64,000 nt of DNA, taken from contig NZ_BARG01000045.1 of NCBI RefSeq assembly GCF_000376565.1, forward strand, positions 1 to 64,000, in the 5' to 3' direction. Numbering within the stretch: position 1 is the first letter of the stretch; each line of letters opens with the position of its first letter. Under the pieces are notes generated by a model. That model saw only the letters and a list, made by a program, of their open reading frames with translations. It had not been told where the DNA came from and ran no database searches. A program made the position numbers and the translations under genes. Origin of the DNA: Streptomyces hokutonensis. GTDB lineage: Bacteria; Actinomycetota; Actinomycetes; Streptomycetales; Streptomycetaceae. Positions 34,656 to 42,696 of the stretch are shown one piece after another.

Positions 34656-36194
34656 ATGACGACCAACTCCCGTGACAAAGCCGCCGATTCCGTGGTGCGG
34701 CTCGCCGCCGGCGCGGTGCGCGGACGGCTGGAGGACGGGCTCGCGGTCTTCCGCGGCATCCCGTTCGCCCAACCGCCCGTCGGGGACGCCCGGTTCCAGG
34801 CACCGCGCCCGGCACGCGCCTGGGACGGTGTGCGCGACGCCCTCGAGTTCGGGCCGCCACCCCCGCAGGAGTCCGGCATCCAGGGCCGCCGGGGCGTGCT
34901 GCCCGGACCGACGGGCGACGACTGGCTGACCGTCAACGTGTGGACACCCGCCCCCGATCCTGCGGCCCGCCGTCCGGTCATGGTGTGGGTCTACGGCGGC
35001 GCCTACAAACTGGGGCACGCGGGCAGCCCCGGCTACGACGCCCAGCACATCGCGCGCGACGGCGATGTCGTGGTCGTGAGCCTCAACTACCGTGTCGGAA
35101 TTGAGGGGTTCGCGCGTATCGAGGGGGCGCCCGCCAACCGGGGGCTGCTCGACCAGGTCGCCGCACTGGAGTGGGTGCGGGACAACATCACGGCGTTCGG
35201 CGGTGATCCCGAGCAGGTCACGGTCTTCGGCGAGTCGGCCGGCGGCGGATCGGTGGCCTCGCTGCTGGTCATGCCGAGCGCGTCCGGACTGTTCCGGCGG
35301 GCGATCGCGCAGAGCGTGCCCGGCACCTTCTTCTCCGACTCGCTGGCCAAGGACATCGCCGTCGCGCTGGCGGCCGAGGCGGGACTGCGCCCCACGGCCG
35401 CCGACCTGGCGACCGTGGACCCGCGCCAACTGCCTTCGCTGGGCGAGACCTTGGGCCCCAAGATGCCCCAGTACGAGGACCGCTGGGGCTCGGTGGTCCA
35501 CACGGTGACGCCGTTCTCGCCCGTCGTGGACGGCGAGGTACTGCCCGTCGCGCCCTGGGAGGGGCTGGCGGCCGGTGCGGCCCGAGAAGTGGAGTTGATG
35601 GTCGGTCACAACAGGGAGGAGTACCGGCTGTTCGTCGTACTCTCCGGGCAGGCCGGGAAGATCGGGCCGGCGGACGCGAATACGGCGCTGCGGCGGTTCG
35701 GCCCCGGTCCGGACGCCGAGGCGGCGTACCTCGACGCCTTCCCGGACGCCTCACCCGGGGAGTTGTACGAACGCATCCAGACCGACTGGCTGTTCGGCGC
35801 CCCCTCGCTGCACCTGGCCGAGGCGCAACTCGCCGGCGGCGGTCGCGCGCATGTCTACGAACTCACCTGGCCCGCCCCGGGGTTGGGCGGTGTGCTGGGC
35901 GCCTGCCACGGCCTGGACATCCCGCTGCTGTTCGGCACGTTCACCGCCGACCTGGGGAATCTGCTGTTCGCCGACGTCGAGCCCTCCCCCGAGGCCCTGG
36001 CGCTGTCGTCCCGATTCCGGTCGTCCTGGGCGGAGTTCGCGCGAACCGGCGACCCCGGCTGGCCTGCCTACGACACCGATCGGCGGTCGGTGCAGATCCT
36101 CGACGCCCACCCCGTGGTCAGCGCCTACCCCGAGGAGACCTCGCGGCGACTGTGGGAGGGGTACACCTTCCGCGCGCTGCCGCTGACCGCGTAG
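34656..36194 (+). CDS. Type-B carboxylesterase/lipase
   Basis: A 512-aa alpha/beta hydrolase of the carboxylesterase family. The nucleophile Ser194 lies in VTVFGESAGGGSV; the oxyanion region is VMVWVYGGAYKLG, the acidic residue is probably the Glu in HNREEYRLF, and the catalytic His is in ACHGLDIPLLFG. There is no signal peptide, so it is cytoplasmic. ATG 34656 follows GAGGAG with 6-bp spacing. It lies next to the MarR island and could process the same compound; a terminator separates it from the MFS gene. Confidence 0.92.
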   Translation: MTTNSRDKAADSVVRLAAGAVRGRLEDGLAVFRGIPFAQPPVGDARFQAPRPARAWDGVRDALEFGPPPPQESGIQGRRGVLPGPTGDDWLTVNVWTPAPDPAARRPVMVWVYGGAYKLGHAGSPGYDAQHIARDGDVVVVSLNYRVGIEGFARIEGAPANRGLLDQVAALEWVRDNITAFGGDPEQVTVFGESAGGGSVASLLVMPSASGLFRRAIAQSVPGTFFSDSLAKDIAVALAAEAGLRPTAADLATVDPRQLPSLGETLGPKMPQYEDRWGSVVHTVTPFSPVVDGEVLPVAPWEGLAAGAAREVELMVGHNREEYRLFVVLSGQAGKIGPADANTALRRFGPGPDAEAAYLDAFPDASPGELYERIQTDWLFGAPSLHLAEAQLAGGGRAHVYELTWPAPGLGGVLGACHGLDIPLLFGTFTADLGNLLFADVEPSPEALALSSRFRSSWAEFARTGDPGWPAYDTDRRSVQILDAHPVVSAYPEETSRRLWEGYTFRALPLTA

Positions 36195-36210
36195 CCGGGG
36201 CCATCCGCCG

Positions 36211-36678
36211 TCACGGGTTCTCCCGCTGCCCCGCGAGCAACCGCTCCAGCCGGTCGAAGCGTTCGTGCAGGGCGCGGGCGGTCTCCTCGCTCAACTCCTT
36301 TGCTCCGTGGGCGAGATGATGGCGTCGGCGCTGTTCGCGGCCCACGAACCAGGTGGCCAGGGCCGCGGTGACCAGGCCGTAGGTGGTGATGCCGACGACC
36401 ATCACCACCGAGCCGACGACACGGCCCCACAGCGTGACCGGATAGAAGTCGCCGTACCCGACCGTCGTCGCCGTCTCGATCGACCACCACAGGGCCCTCG
36501 GGTACGTCGTCAGGTTGGCGCCGCGGGCTCCGTGTTCGGCGGCGACCACGGCCCATGAGCCGATGAGCATCACCACGCCGAGGACCGCCGTCGCCGCGCC
36601 CGCCGCCTTCAGATGGAGGGAGCGGCCCTCCCGGCCGAGCAGCAACTCGACCGCCCTGGTGAGGAATCCGGGCAGCAT
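36211..36678 (-). CDS. Two-helix potassium channel
   Basis: A 155-aa ion channel of the Ion_trans_2 family. One helix (AAGAATAVLGVVMLIGSWAV) precedes the pore segment with the selectivity filter TTVGYGDFYPVT, then a second helix (VVMVVGITTYGLVTAALATW) and a cytoplasmic coiled C-terminus (ELSEETARALHERFDRLERL). No RCK domain is attached. ATG 36678 is five bases from AAGGAG; the GTG at 36684 overlaps that site. Confidence 0.92.
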   Translation of the reverse strand: MLPGFLTRAVELLLGREGRSLHLKAAGAATAVLGVVMLIGSWAVVAAEHGARGANLTTYPRALWWSIETATTVGYGDFYPVTLWGRVVGSVVMVVGITTYGLVTAALATWFVGREQRRRHHLAHGAKELSEETARALHERFDRLERLLAGQRENP

Positions 36679-36849
36679 GGTCACTCCTTCGCGTCACGGT
36701 GCCGGGGCCTGGGGCCAGTGTCGGTGCGGGCGCGGGTGCGGGCATGCCGGACGGGGCGTTCGAGTTGCCGTACGACGTTCGGCGTTGTGCGCTGGAGGGC
36801 ACTGCTGCCTGCTCCGACTGCCCGCCCCGTCGAGAGGGAGGACCGTGCC

Positions 36850-37197
36850 ATGACGGCGGAACCCCGAGCCGTTCCGGAGACCTTCGCGTTCACCTGCGGT
36901 GACTGCGGCCACTTCTGGGAGGCGACCTTTCAGGTCATGTTCTTCACCGACCCGACCGACGCCTCCGGTCTGACCACGCAGGAGTACGTCGACGAGGAGG
37001 GCAGGGCCATGAGGTCGCCGCTCGCCGACGCGGTCTGCCCGAAGTGCGGCGGGCGCACGGTGCATGTGCTGGAGGCCGGGCTCGCCGAACGGGCGCGACG
37101 CGCGGAACACGAACCCCACCCGCCGCATGAGCACCATCTGCATCTGCCGCACCGGCATTCCAGCCCGTCCGAGCCGCCGCCGGACGGCGCGCCCTGA
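36850..37197 (+). CDS. Zinc-ribbon protein with His-rich tail
   Basis: A 115-aa protein. FTCGDCGHFWE and VCPKCGGRTVHV supply the four Cys of a zinc ribbon around an acidic central loop. The last 30 residues are rich in His and Pro (HEPHPPHEHHLHLPHRH), which suggests metal binding or storage. ATG 36850 follows GGGAGG. The function is unknown. It diverges from the potassium channel gene. Confidence 0.75.
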   Translation: MTAEPRAVPETFAFTCGDCGHFWEATFQVMFFTDPTDASGLTTQEYVDEEGRAMRSPLADAVCPKCGGRTVHVLEAGLAERARRAEHEPHPPHEHHLHLPHRHSSPSEPPPDGAP

Positions 37198-37294
37198 CAA
37201 CCACACCTCTCACCCGAACGGCCCCCTGCGCTGGAGGGCCGGGCGGCCCGATGGTGCCCTGAGGGGGACCGCCACTCCCCCTGGAGGCCCCGTC

Positions 37295-38143
37295 ATGCGC
37301 CGTCGCCCGTCCTCCCGCCCCGTCCGTGTCCTCGCCGCAGCCCTGGCGGCGGGCACGCTGCTGACCTGCGCGGCCTGCTCCGGCGGCAGCGGTGGCAGTG
37401 CGGGCGGTGACGGCGCCTCGGACATCGCGGCCTCCCCGCTCGCCGCGAAGTCCCCGCTCGCCTCGCCCCGCACCGGGAGGTCCGCCTCGCCCGTCCTCAC
37501 CGAGGCGGGAGCCCGGGCCGCGCTGATCAGCGAGGCCGACCTGGAGGACAACTGGACGCAGGTCAAGGACGCCGCGACCTGGGGCGACAAGCTCGTCATC
37601 GGCAAGGTGGACGTCGGCGCCCTCCTCACCGCGAAGACGAACGCGGTCGACTGCCAGAAACTGCTCGACGCGCTCTACGGCGACGATCTCCTCGGCAAGC
37701 CGTCCGGCGCGTCCGCGCTGACCGGGTTCGAGCAGAGCGAGTCCCGGCTTCTCTACCAGGTCGCCGCCTACGACCGCGCCAGGCTCGGCGCCTCCCTGAA
37801 CTGGCTGAAGACGCTGCCGGTGAAGTGCGACCAGTTCACCGCGACCGACTCCAAGGGCGGCCGGCGCACGGTCCAGGTCATCGAGGACGACGTGCCCGCC
37901 GTGGGCGACGCCCGGCAGGGTCTCCAGGTGACCGTCACCAGCACAGGCGCCTCCCAACCCACCACGCTCACCCTGCAGTTGGCGGTCGTCCGGGTCGGTA
38001 CCGACGCGATCACCGTGACGTCGGGCGGCCTCAACGGCACGGAGTCGGGTACGACCAAGGCCGCCTTGGAGCAGGGCACCTCGCGCCTGAAGGACATCCT
38101 GGCCGGCAAGACTCCGCCCGCCCAACCCGGCAACCTGGACTGA
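37295..38143 (+). CDS. Lipoprotein of unknown function
   Basis: A 282-aa lipoprotein with a clear lipobox (Cys-Ala-Ala-Cys, Cys near 28) and a Ser/Gly/Ala-rich tether to about residue 65. The outer domain begins VLTEAGARAALISEADLEDN, has two Cys (VDCQKLL and VKCDQF) that may form a disulphide, and ends in a beta-rich region. The pattern resembles surface sensor-type lipoproteins of actinomycetes. ATG 37295 follows CTGGAGG with 8-bp spacing. No partner gene is adjacent. Confidence 0.8.
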   Translation: MRRRPSSRPVRVLAAALAAGTLLTCAACSGGSGGSAGGDGASDIAASPLAAKSPLASPRTGRSASPVLTEAGARAALISEADLEDNWTQVKDAATWGDKLVIGKVDVGALLTAKTNAVDCQKLLDALYGDDLLGKPSGASALTGFEQSESRLLYQVAAYDRARLGASLNWLKTLPVKCDQFTATDSKGGRRTVQVIEDDVPAVGDARQGLQVTVTSTGASQPTTLTLQLAVVRVGTDAITVTSGGLNGTESGTTKAALEQGTSRLKDILAGKTPPAQPGNLD

Positions 38144-38256
38144 CAGTTCACCGACCCCCGACGAACATGCGCCCGATCGTCGCGAATCCCTGGGCCCAGT
38201 GATCAACTCGCGGCACAATGGCGGGGACGGCAACGCGGGCGACAAGGAGCCAGGAC

Positions 38257-39069
38257 GTGAGTGACAGCGACACCCCGGCAGAGGGACCGACCCGGCTCAA
38301 CACCGGCGTGGCGCACAACGCGCGTGTGTGGAACTACTGGATCGGCGGCAAGGACAACTACGAGATCGACCAGCGGGTCGGCGAGCACGTGGCCGGCATG
38401 TTCCCGGTGATCCGTGAAGTGGCGCGCGCCGACCGGGACTTCCTCGGCCGGGCGGTGCGGTTCCTGGCCGGCGAGCTCGGGGTACGGCAGTTCCTCGACA
38501 TCGGCACCGGGCTGCCGACGGTCGACAACACGCACGAGATCGCCCAGCGCGTCGCACCGGACGCTCGGATCGTGTACGTCGACAACGACCCGCTGGTGCT
38601 GATCCACGCCCGCACCCTGCTGACGAGCACCCCCGAGGGCGTCACCGACTACATCGACGCGGACGCTCACGACCCGGAGACGATCGTCCAACGCGCCGCC
38701 GCCACACTGGACTTCGAGCGTCCCGTCGCGGTGATGATGCTGGGCATCCTGAACTTCGTCCTCGACACCGAGGCCGCGCGGGAGGTCGTGCGCAACGTGA
38801 TGGCCGCGGTCCCCTCGGGCAGCTTCCTGGTCCTCACCCACCCCACCTTCGACGCGGACCTCGGCGGCGAGGGCAACGTCCCGGCGATGGAGTTCTGGAA
38901 CGAGAACGCCACTCCCCCGATCACCGCCCGCAGCCGCGCCGACGTCGCCGCCTTCTTCGAGGGTCTCGACCTCCTCGAACCCGGTCTGGTGCCCTGCTCG
39001 CAGTGGCGCCCGGACTCCGACTCCCCGGCCGTGGTACCGCAGTTCGGAGCGGTGGCCGTGAAACCCTGA
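38257..39069 (+). CDS. SAM-dependent methyltransferase, DUF574/Methyltransf_19 (copy 3)
   Basis: A 270-aa third paralogue. It has ARVWNYWIGGKDNYEIDQRV near residues 22-41, FLDIGTGLPTVDNTHEI near 78-94 and IVYVDNDPLVL. GTG 38257 follows AAGGAG with 7-bp spacing, and CACAAT at 38214-38219 may be its -10 box. It differs from the other two in the C-terminal half (TFDADLGGEGNVPAMEFW), so the copies are not recent duplicates. Substrate unknown. Confidence 0.9.
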   Translation: MSDSDTPAEGPTRLNTGVAHNARVWNYWIGGKDNYEIDQRVGEHVAGMFPVIREVARADRDFLGRAVRFLAGELGVRQFLDIGTGLPTVDNTHEIAQRVAPDARIVYVDNDPLVLIHARTLLTSTPEGVTDYIDADAHDPETIVQRAAATLDFERPVAVMMLGILNFVLDTEAAREVVRNVMAAVPSGSFLVLTHPTFDADLGGEGNVPAMEFWNENATPPITARSRADVAAFFEGLDLLEPGLVPCSQWRPDSDSPAVVPQFGAVAVKP

Positions 39070-39105
39070 CGGCGCAGCCGACCAGGACGCGACCGTGGAG
39101 GACGT

Positions 39106-40509
39106 ATGACCACCCTTGCCGACCCACTGCCCGGCGGACGCCCCGGCGAGGTCGAGCGCGCCACCGCACTGGCCACGGAGCTGACCGGACGGGGGGTGCA
39201 CGGGATCGTCCTGGCCTACGTCGACACCGCGGGCGTGGGCCGGGTGAAGACGGTCCCGACCGCGAGGCTCGCCTCGGCCGCGGCCTGGGGCGTCGGCATG
39301 TCCCCGGTGTTCGACACCTTCCTGGCGAACGACTCCATCGTCACCACCGACGTCCTCGGCTCACCCGACGGCGACCTGCGCCTGTACCCCGACCTCGACC
39401 AGCTGGCCGTCCTGGCCGGGCAGCCCGGCTGGGCCTGGGCGCCGGTCGACCGGATCACCCAGGAGGGCGAGCGACACCCCGGCTGCAGCCGCACGTTCCT
39501 GCGCCGCGTCGTCACGGACGCGGAGCGGCGGCACGGGGTCACCTTCCGGTCGGGCATCGAGATCGAGTGGGTGCTCGGCCTGGACACCGCACCCGTCGGC
39601 GAGTTCGTCCCCGCCACGACCGGCCCGGCGTACAGCGCGACCCGGCAGGTCGAACTGAGCGACTACGGCGCCGAGTTGCTGTCGGCCCTGGCGGCGCAGG
39701 GCGTGGACGTGGACCAGTTCCATCCCGAGTACGCGGCCGGGCAGTTCGAACTGTCGGTGGGCGCGCTCGACCCGGTTGCGGCGGCCGACCGCAGTGTCCT
39801 CGTACGGCAGACCGTGCGCGCGGTGTCCCAACGGCACGGCCTGCGCGCCTCGTTCACGCCGGCCGTCCTCGCCCAGGGCGTCGGCAACGGCGGGCACATC
39901 CACCTCTCCGCCTGGCGCGACGGCGCGAACCTGCACACCGGGGGCGACCGGCGCTACGGCATGACGGCCGGGGCCGAGTCGTTCGCGGCAGGTGTCCTCG
40001 CCCACCTCCCGGCCCTCACCGCCGTCACCGCGCCGAGCCCGGCCAGCTACTTCCGCCTCCAACCCTCCCAGTGGGCGGGGGTGTTCACCGCCTGGGGCCG
40101 CGAGACCCGCGAGGCGGCGGTGCGTGTCGTCACCGGTACGGCCGGGCTGCGTGCCCAGGCGGCGAACCTGGAGGTGAAGCCGGTCGACCTGGCCGCCAAC
40201 CCCTATCTCGCCCTCGGCTGCCTGATCACCGCAGGACTCGACGGCCTCACCTCGTCGGCCGCCCTGCCCGAGGAGACCACCGGAGAACCCGCGCACCTCG
40301 GCACGGTGGAGGCAACGGCCCGTGGTGTACGGCGACTTCCGACCTCGCTGGCCGAGTCGGTCGCCGAGTTCCGCAAGGACGAGCTGCTGCGGGCCGCACT
40401 TGGACCGGTCCTGGCCGACGCGGTGATCGCCGTACGACAGGGCGAGATCGCGGCCGTGGCCGAGCTGGACGACGAGCGGATCGCGGCGGCCTACCGCTGG
40501 AAGTACTGA
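39106..40509 (+). CDS. Glutamine-synthetase-like ligase (FluG C-terminal type)
   Basis: A 467-aa glutamine-synthetase-fold enzyme. Recognisable active-site pieces are GIEIEWVLG, FHPEYAAGQFELSVG, GNGGHIHLS and NLEVKPVDLAANPYLALG; in the last, Lys stands where true glutamine synthetases have the conserved Arg. This suggests a gamma-glutamyl ligase for an amine rather than ammonia. It is followed after two bases by an amidohydrolase, the two halves that are fused in fungal FluG. It is probably cytoplasmic and oligomeric. Confidence 0.85.
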   Translation: MTTLADPLPGGRPGEVERATALATELTGRGVHGIVLAYVDTAGVGRVKTVPTARLASAAAWGVGMSPVFDTFLANDSIVTTDVLGSPDGDLRLYPDLDQLAVLAGQPGWAWAPVDRITQEGERHPGCSRTFLRRVVTDAERRHGVTFRSGIEIEWVLGLDTAPVGEFVPATTGPAYSATRQVELSDYGAELLSALAAQGVDVDQFHPEYAAGQFELSVGALDPVAAADRSVLVRQTVRAVSQRHGLRASFTPAVLAQGVGNGGHIHLSAWRDGANLHTGGDRRYGMTAGAESFAAGVLAHLPALTAVTAPSPASYFRLQPSQWAGVFTAWGRETREAAVRVVTGTAGLRAQAANLEVKPVDLAANPYLALGCLITAGLDGLTSSAALPEETTGEPAHLGTVEATARGVRRLPTSLAESVAEFRKDELLRAALGPVLADAVIAVRQGEIAAVAELDDERIAAAYRWKY

Positions 40510-40511
40510 CG

Positions 40512-41651
40512 ATGGGCATTGGACCGGTCCACGAGGCGCTCGCCGCGCTGGAGTTGGTGGACCACCACTGCCACGGAGTCGTCACCGAGGACCTGGACCG
40601 GACGGCCTTCGAGTCGCTGCTCACCGAGGGCGACGTCTGGCCCGGCAGCGGGATCTCACCGTTCGACAGCCCGGTCGGGATCGCCGTACGCCGTTACTGC
40701 GCACCCCTGTTGGACCTGGAGCGGCACGCGCCCGCCGACGAATACCTCGCCCGGCGGGCCGAGTTGGGGACGGACGAGGTCAACCGGCGCTTCCTCGCCG
40801 CCGCGGGGACGGGTGTGTTCTGCGTCGACACGGGGTTCGCCCCGCACGCGATCACGACGCCCGCCGAACTCGCCGGGGCGGCGGGTGCGGTCGCCCACGA
40901 GGTCGTACGACTCGAGACCGTCGCGGAGGGTGTGGCCGCGCGGGGTGTCGAGCCGGACGGGTACGCGGACGCGTTCCGGGCCGCCGCCCTGGACGCGGTG
41001 CGGCGGCCGGGCGTGGTGGGGGTGAAGTCGGTGGCCGCGTACCGGACCGGGTTCGATCTCGACCCCGCCCGGCCCTCGGAGGCGGAGGTGACCCGGGCGG
41101 CCCGCGGCTGGCTGGCCCGGGGCGGACGGCTCGAAGACCCGGTGCTGACGCGGGAGTTGCTGTGGACCGCGGTCGACCTGGGGCTCCCCCTCCAGCTCCA
41201 CACGGGCTTCGGCGACAACGACATCCGGCTGCACCGCACCGACCCGGCTCTCCTCACGGACTGGCTGCACCTGATCTCCGGCACGATCCCGGTGCTGCTA
41301 CTGCACTGCTGGCCGTACCAGCGCCAGGCCGGCTACCTGGCGGCCGTCTTCGAGCGGGTGTACCTGGATGTGGGACTCACCCTGCATCATGTAGGTCCGG
41401 TCCGGGCTCGGGCGGTACTGGCTGAGGCGCTGGAGATCACACCCTTCCGCAAACTGCTGTACAGCTCCGACGCCTATGGTCTGGCCGAGTTCTACGGGCT
41501 CGGCGCGCTGGCGTTCCGCCGGGGTCTGGGGGATCTTCTCCAGGACCGGGTGGACGCCGGCGAAGTGGGCCTGTCCGACGCGCTGCGACTGGCGCGCTGG
41601 GCGGGAGCGGACAACGCCCGCCGGGTCTACCGGCTATCCGACGGACACTGA
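40512..41651 (+). CDS. Amidohydrolase (FluG N-terminal type)
   Basis: A 379-aa metal-dependent hydrolase with a TIM barrel. The metal ligands are His19 and His21 in VDHHCHG, a candidate carbamylated Lys in VVGVKSVAAYR, His in LQLHTGFGDND, His in LLHCWPYQRQAGYLA and Asp in LLYSSDAYG. Its start is two bases after the ligase stop, implying coupled translation. The pair probably makes and breaks a gamma-glutamyl or amide compound; the substrate is unknown. Confidence 0.85.
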   Translation: MGIGPVHEALAALELVDHHCHGVVTEDLDRTAFESLLTEGDVWPGSGISPFDSPVGIAVRRYCAPLLDLERHAPADEYLARRAELGTDEVNRRFLAAAGTGVFCVDTGFAPHAITTPAELAGAAGAVAHEVVRLETVAEGVAARGVEPDGYADAFRAAALDAVRRPGVVGVKSVAAYRTGFDLDPARPSEAEVTRAARGWLARGGRLEDPVLTRELLWTAVDLGLPLQLHTGFGDNDIRLHRTDPALLTDWLHLISGTIPVLLLHCWPYQRQAGYLAAVFERVYLDVGLTLHHVGPVRARAVLAEALEITPFRKLLYSSDAYGLAEFYGLGALAFRRGLGDLLQDRVDAGEVGLSDALRLARWAGADNARRVYRLSDGH

Positions 41652-41666
41652 AAGTATGATCAAGCA

Positions 41667-42203
41667 ATGTCTGACATGACCGATACCACGCCCGGTTGGC
41701 TGTCCGCCGACGACCTCGAACAGGCACGCGCCCGCATGCCGATCCTGTACGTCGAGGCGGTGCCCGTCCGCGTCGACGACAGCGGCGAGGTGACCAGCAT
41801 CGGCCTGCTGCTGCGCATCGGCCCCGACGGCACGGTGAACCGCACCCTCGTCTCCGGCCGCGTCCTGCACCACGAGCGGGTCCGTGACGCCCTGCTGCGC
41901 CACCTGGAGAAGGACCTCGGCCCGGTCGCGCTTCCCCGCATCCCGACCTCGCTGCAGCCGTTCACGGTCGCCGAGTACTTCCCCACGCACGGCGTCACCC
42001 CGTACCACGACCCCCGGCAGCACGCGGTGTCCCTCGCCTACGTCGTGCCGGTCACCGGTGACTGCCGGCCCCGGCAGGACGCTCTCGACCTGGTGTGGTT
42101 CAGCCCGGAGGAGGCCGCCTCGGAGGCGCTGCGCAGCGAGATGCCGGGCGGGCACGGAGTGCTGCTCAAGCAGGCGCTGGCGCACGTGGGCTGCGTGTCC
42201 TGA
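41667..42203 (+). CDS. Nudix-fold protein, DUF4916 family
   Basis: A 178-aa protein of the actinobacterial DUF4916 group, which has a Nudix fold but a degenerate box. Typical segments are WLSADDLEQARARMPILYVEAVPV, FTVAEYFPTHGVTPYHDPRQHAV and a C-terminal GHGVLLKQAL. A perfect -10-like TATGAT (41656-41661) lies five bases before the ATG, so the mRNA is almost certainly leaderless. It starts 15 bp after the amidohydrolase stop. Confidence 0.85.
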   Translation: MSDMTDTTPGWLSADDLEQARARMPILYVEAVPVRVDDSGEVTSIGLLLRIGPDGTVNRTLVSGRVLHHERVRDALLRHLEKDLGPVALPRIPTSLQPFTVAEYFPTHGVTPYHDPRQHAVSLAYVVPVTGDCRPRQDALDLVWFSPEEAASEALRSEMPGGHGVLLKQALAHVGCVS

Positions 42204-42222
42204 CCTGGACCGTCACCGCGGC

Positions 42223-42555
42223 TCAGGCAGTGTCGCCCGGGCTGCGCTGACTGCTGCCGGGCTCGCCGTTGTCCCGCCGCCACTCGACGACCAGCTCGTC
42301 CTTGGTGCCGAAGCGGACCAGATGCCGGCCCACCACGTCTTCCAGCCGATCGAGGAACTCGGGCTCCGCCTCCACCGCGAGCAGCAACGCCCCCTCGGTG
42401 GCGGTCAGCGATCCTGTGCCGTCCTGGAAGACGAGACGCCCCTCCCCGGCCTCCTCGTCCCAACTGGTCTCGCTGCGCCGGCCCAGGTGGGAGGCGAGCT
42501 GCTTGGCGTAGCGCTGCGGTCGGTCGGTGACGACGCGGGCTTCGGATCGTGACAT
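42223..42555 (-). CDS. DUF2218 family protein
   Basis: A 110-aa protein matching DUF2218: ARVVTDRPQRYAKQLASHLG, then a central GRLVFQDGTGSLTATEGALL and a C-terminal DVVGRHLVRFGTKDELVVEW. Small members of this family are often found beside siderophore or iron genes, but no such gene is adjacent here. ATG 42555 is the first good start. It converges with the DUF4916 gene. Confidence 0.8.
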   Translation of the reverse strand: MSRSEARVVTDRPQRYAKQLASHLGRRSETSWDEEAGEGRLVFQDGTGSLTATEGALLLAVEAEPEFLDRLEDVVGRHLVRFGTKDELVVEWRRDNGEPGSSQRSPGDTA

Positions 42556-42696
42556 GACGGCTCCAGGGTGACGGGGGTGCACGACGGGGGTGCGCAACGA
42601 CTCGATGGTGCCGGAGAGTTGCGCCGACCGCACGGACACGACACCCGGCACGATCCGCAACGTATGGATGCCGTGCCCGTCGGCTTCCCCTCTACG

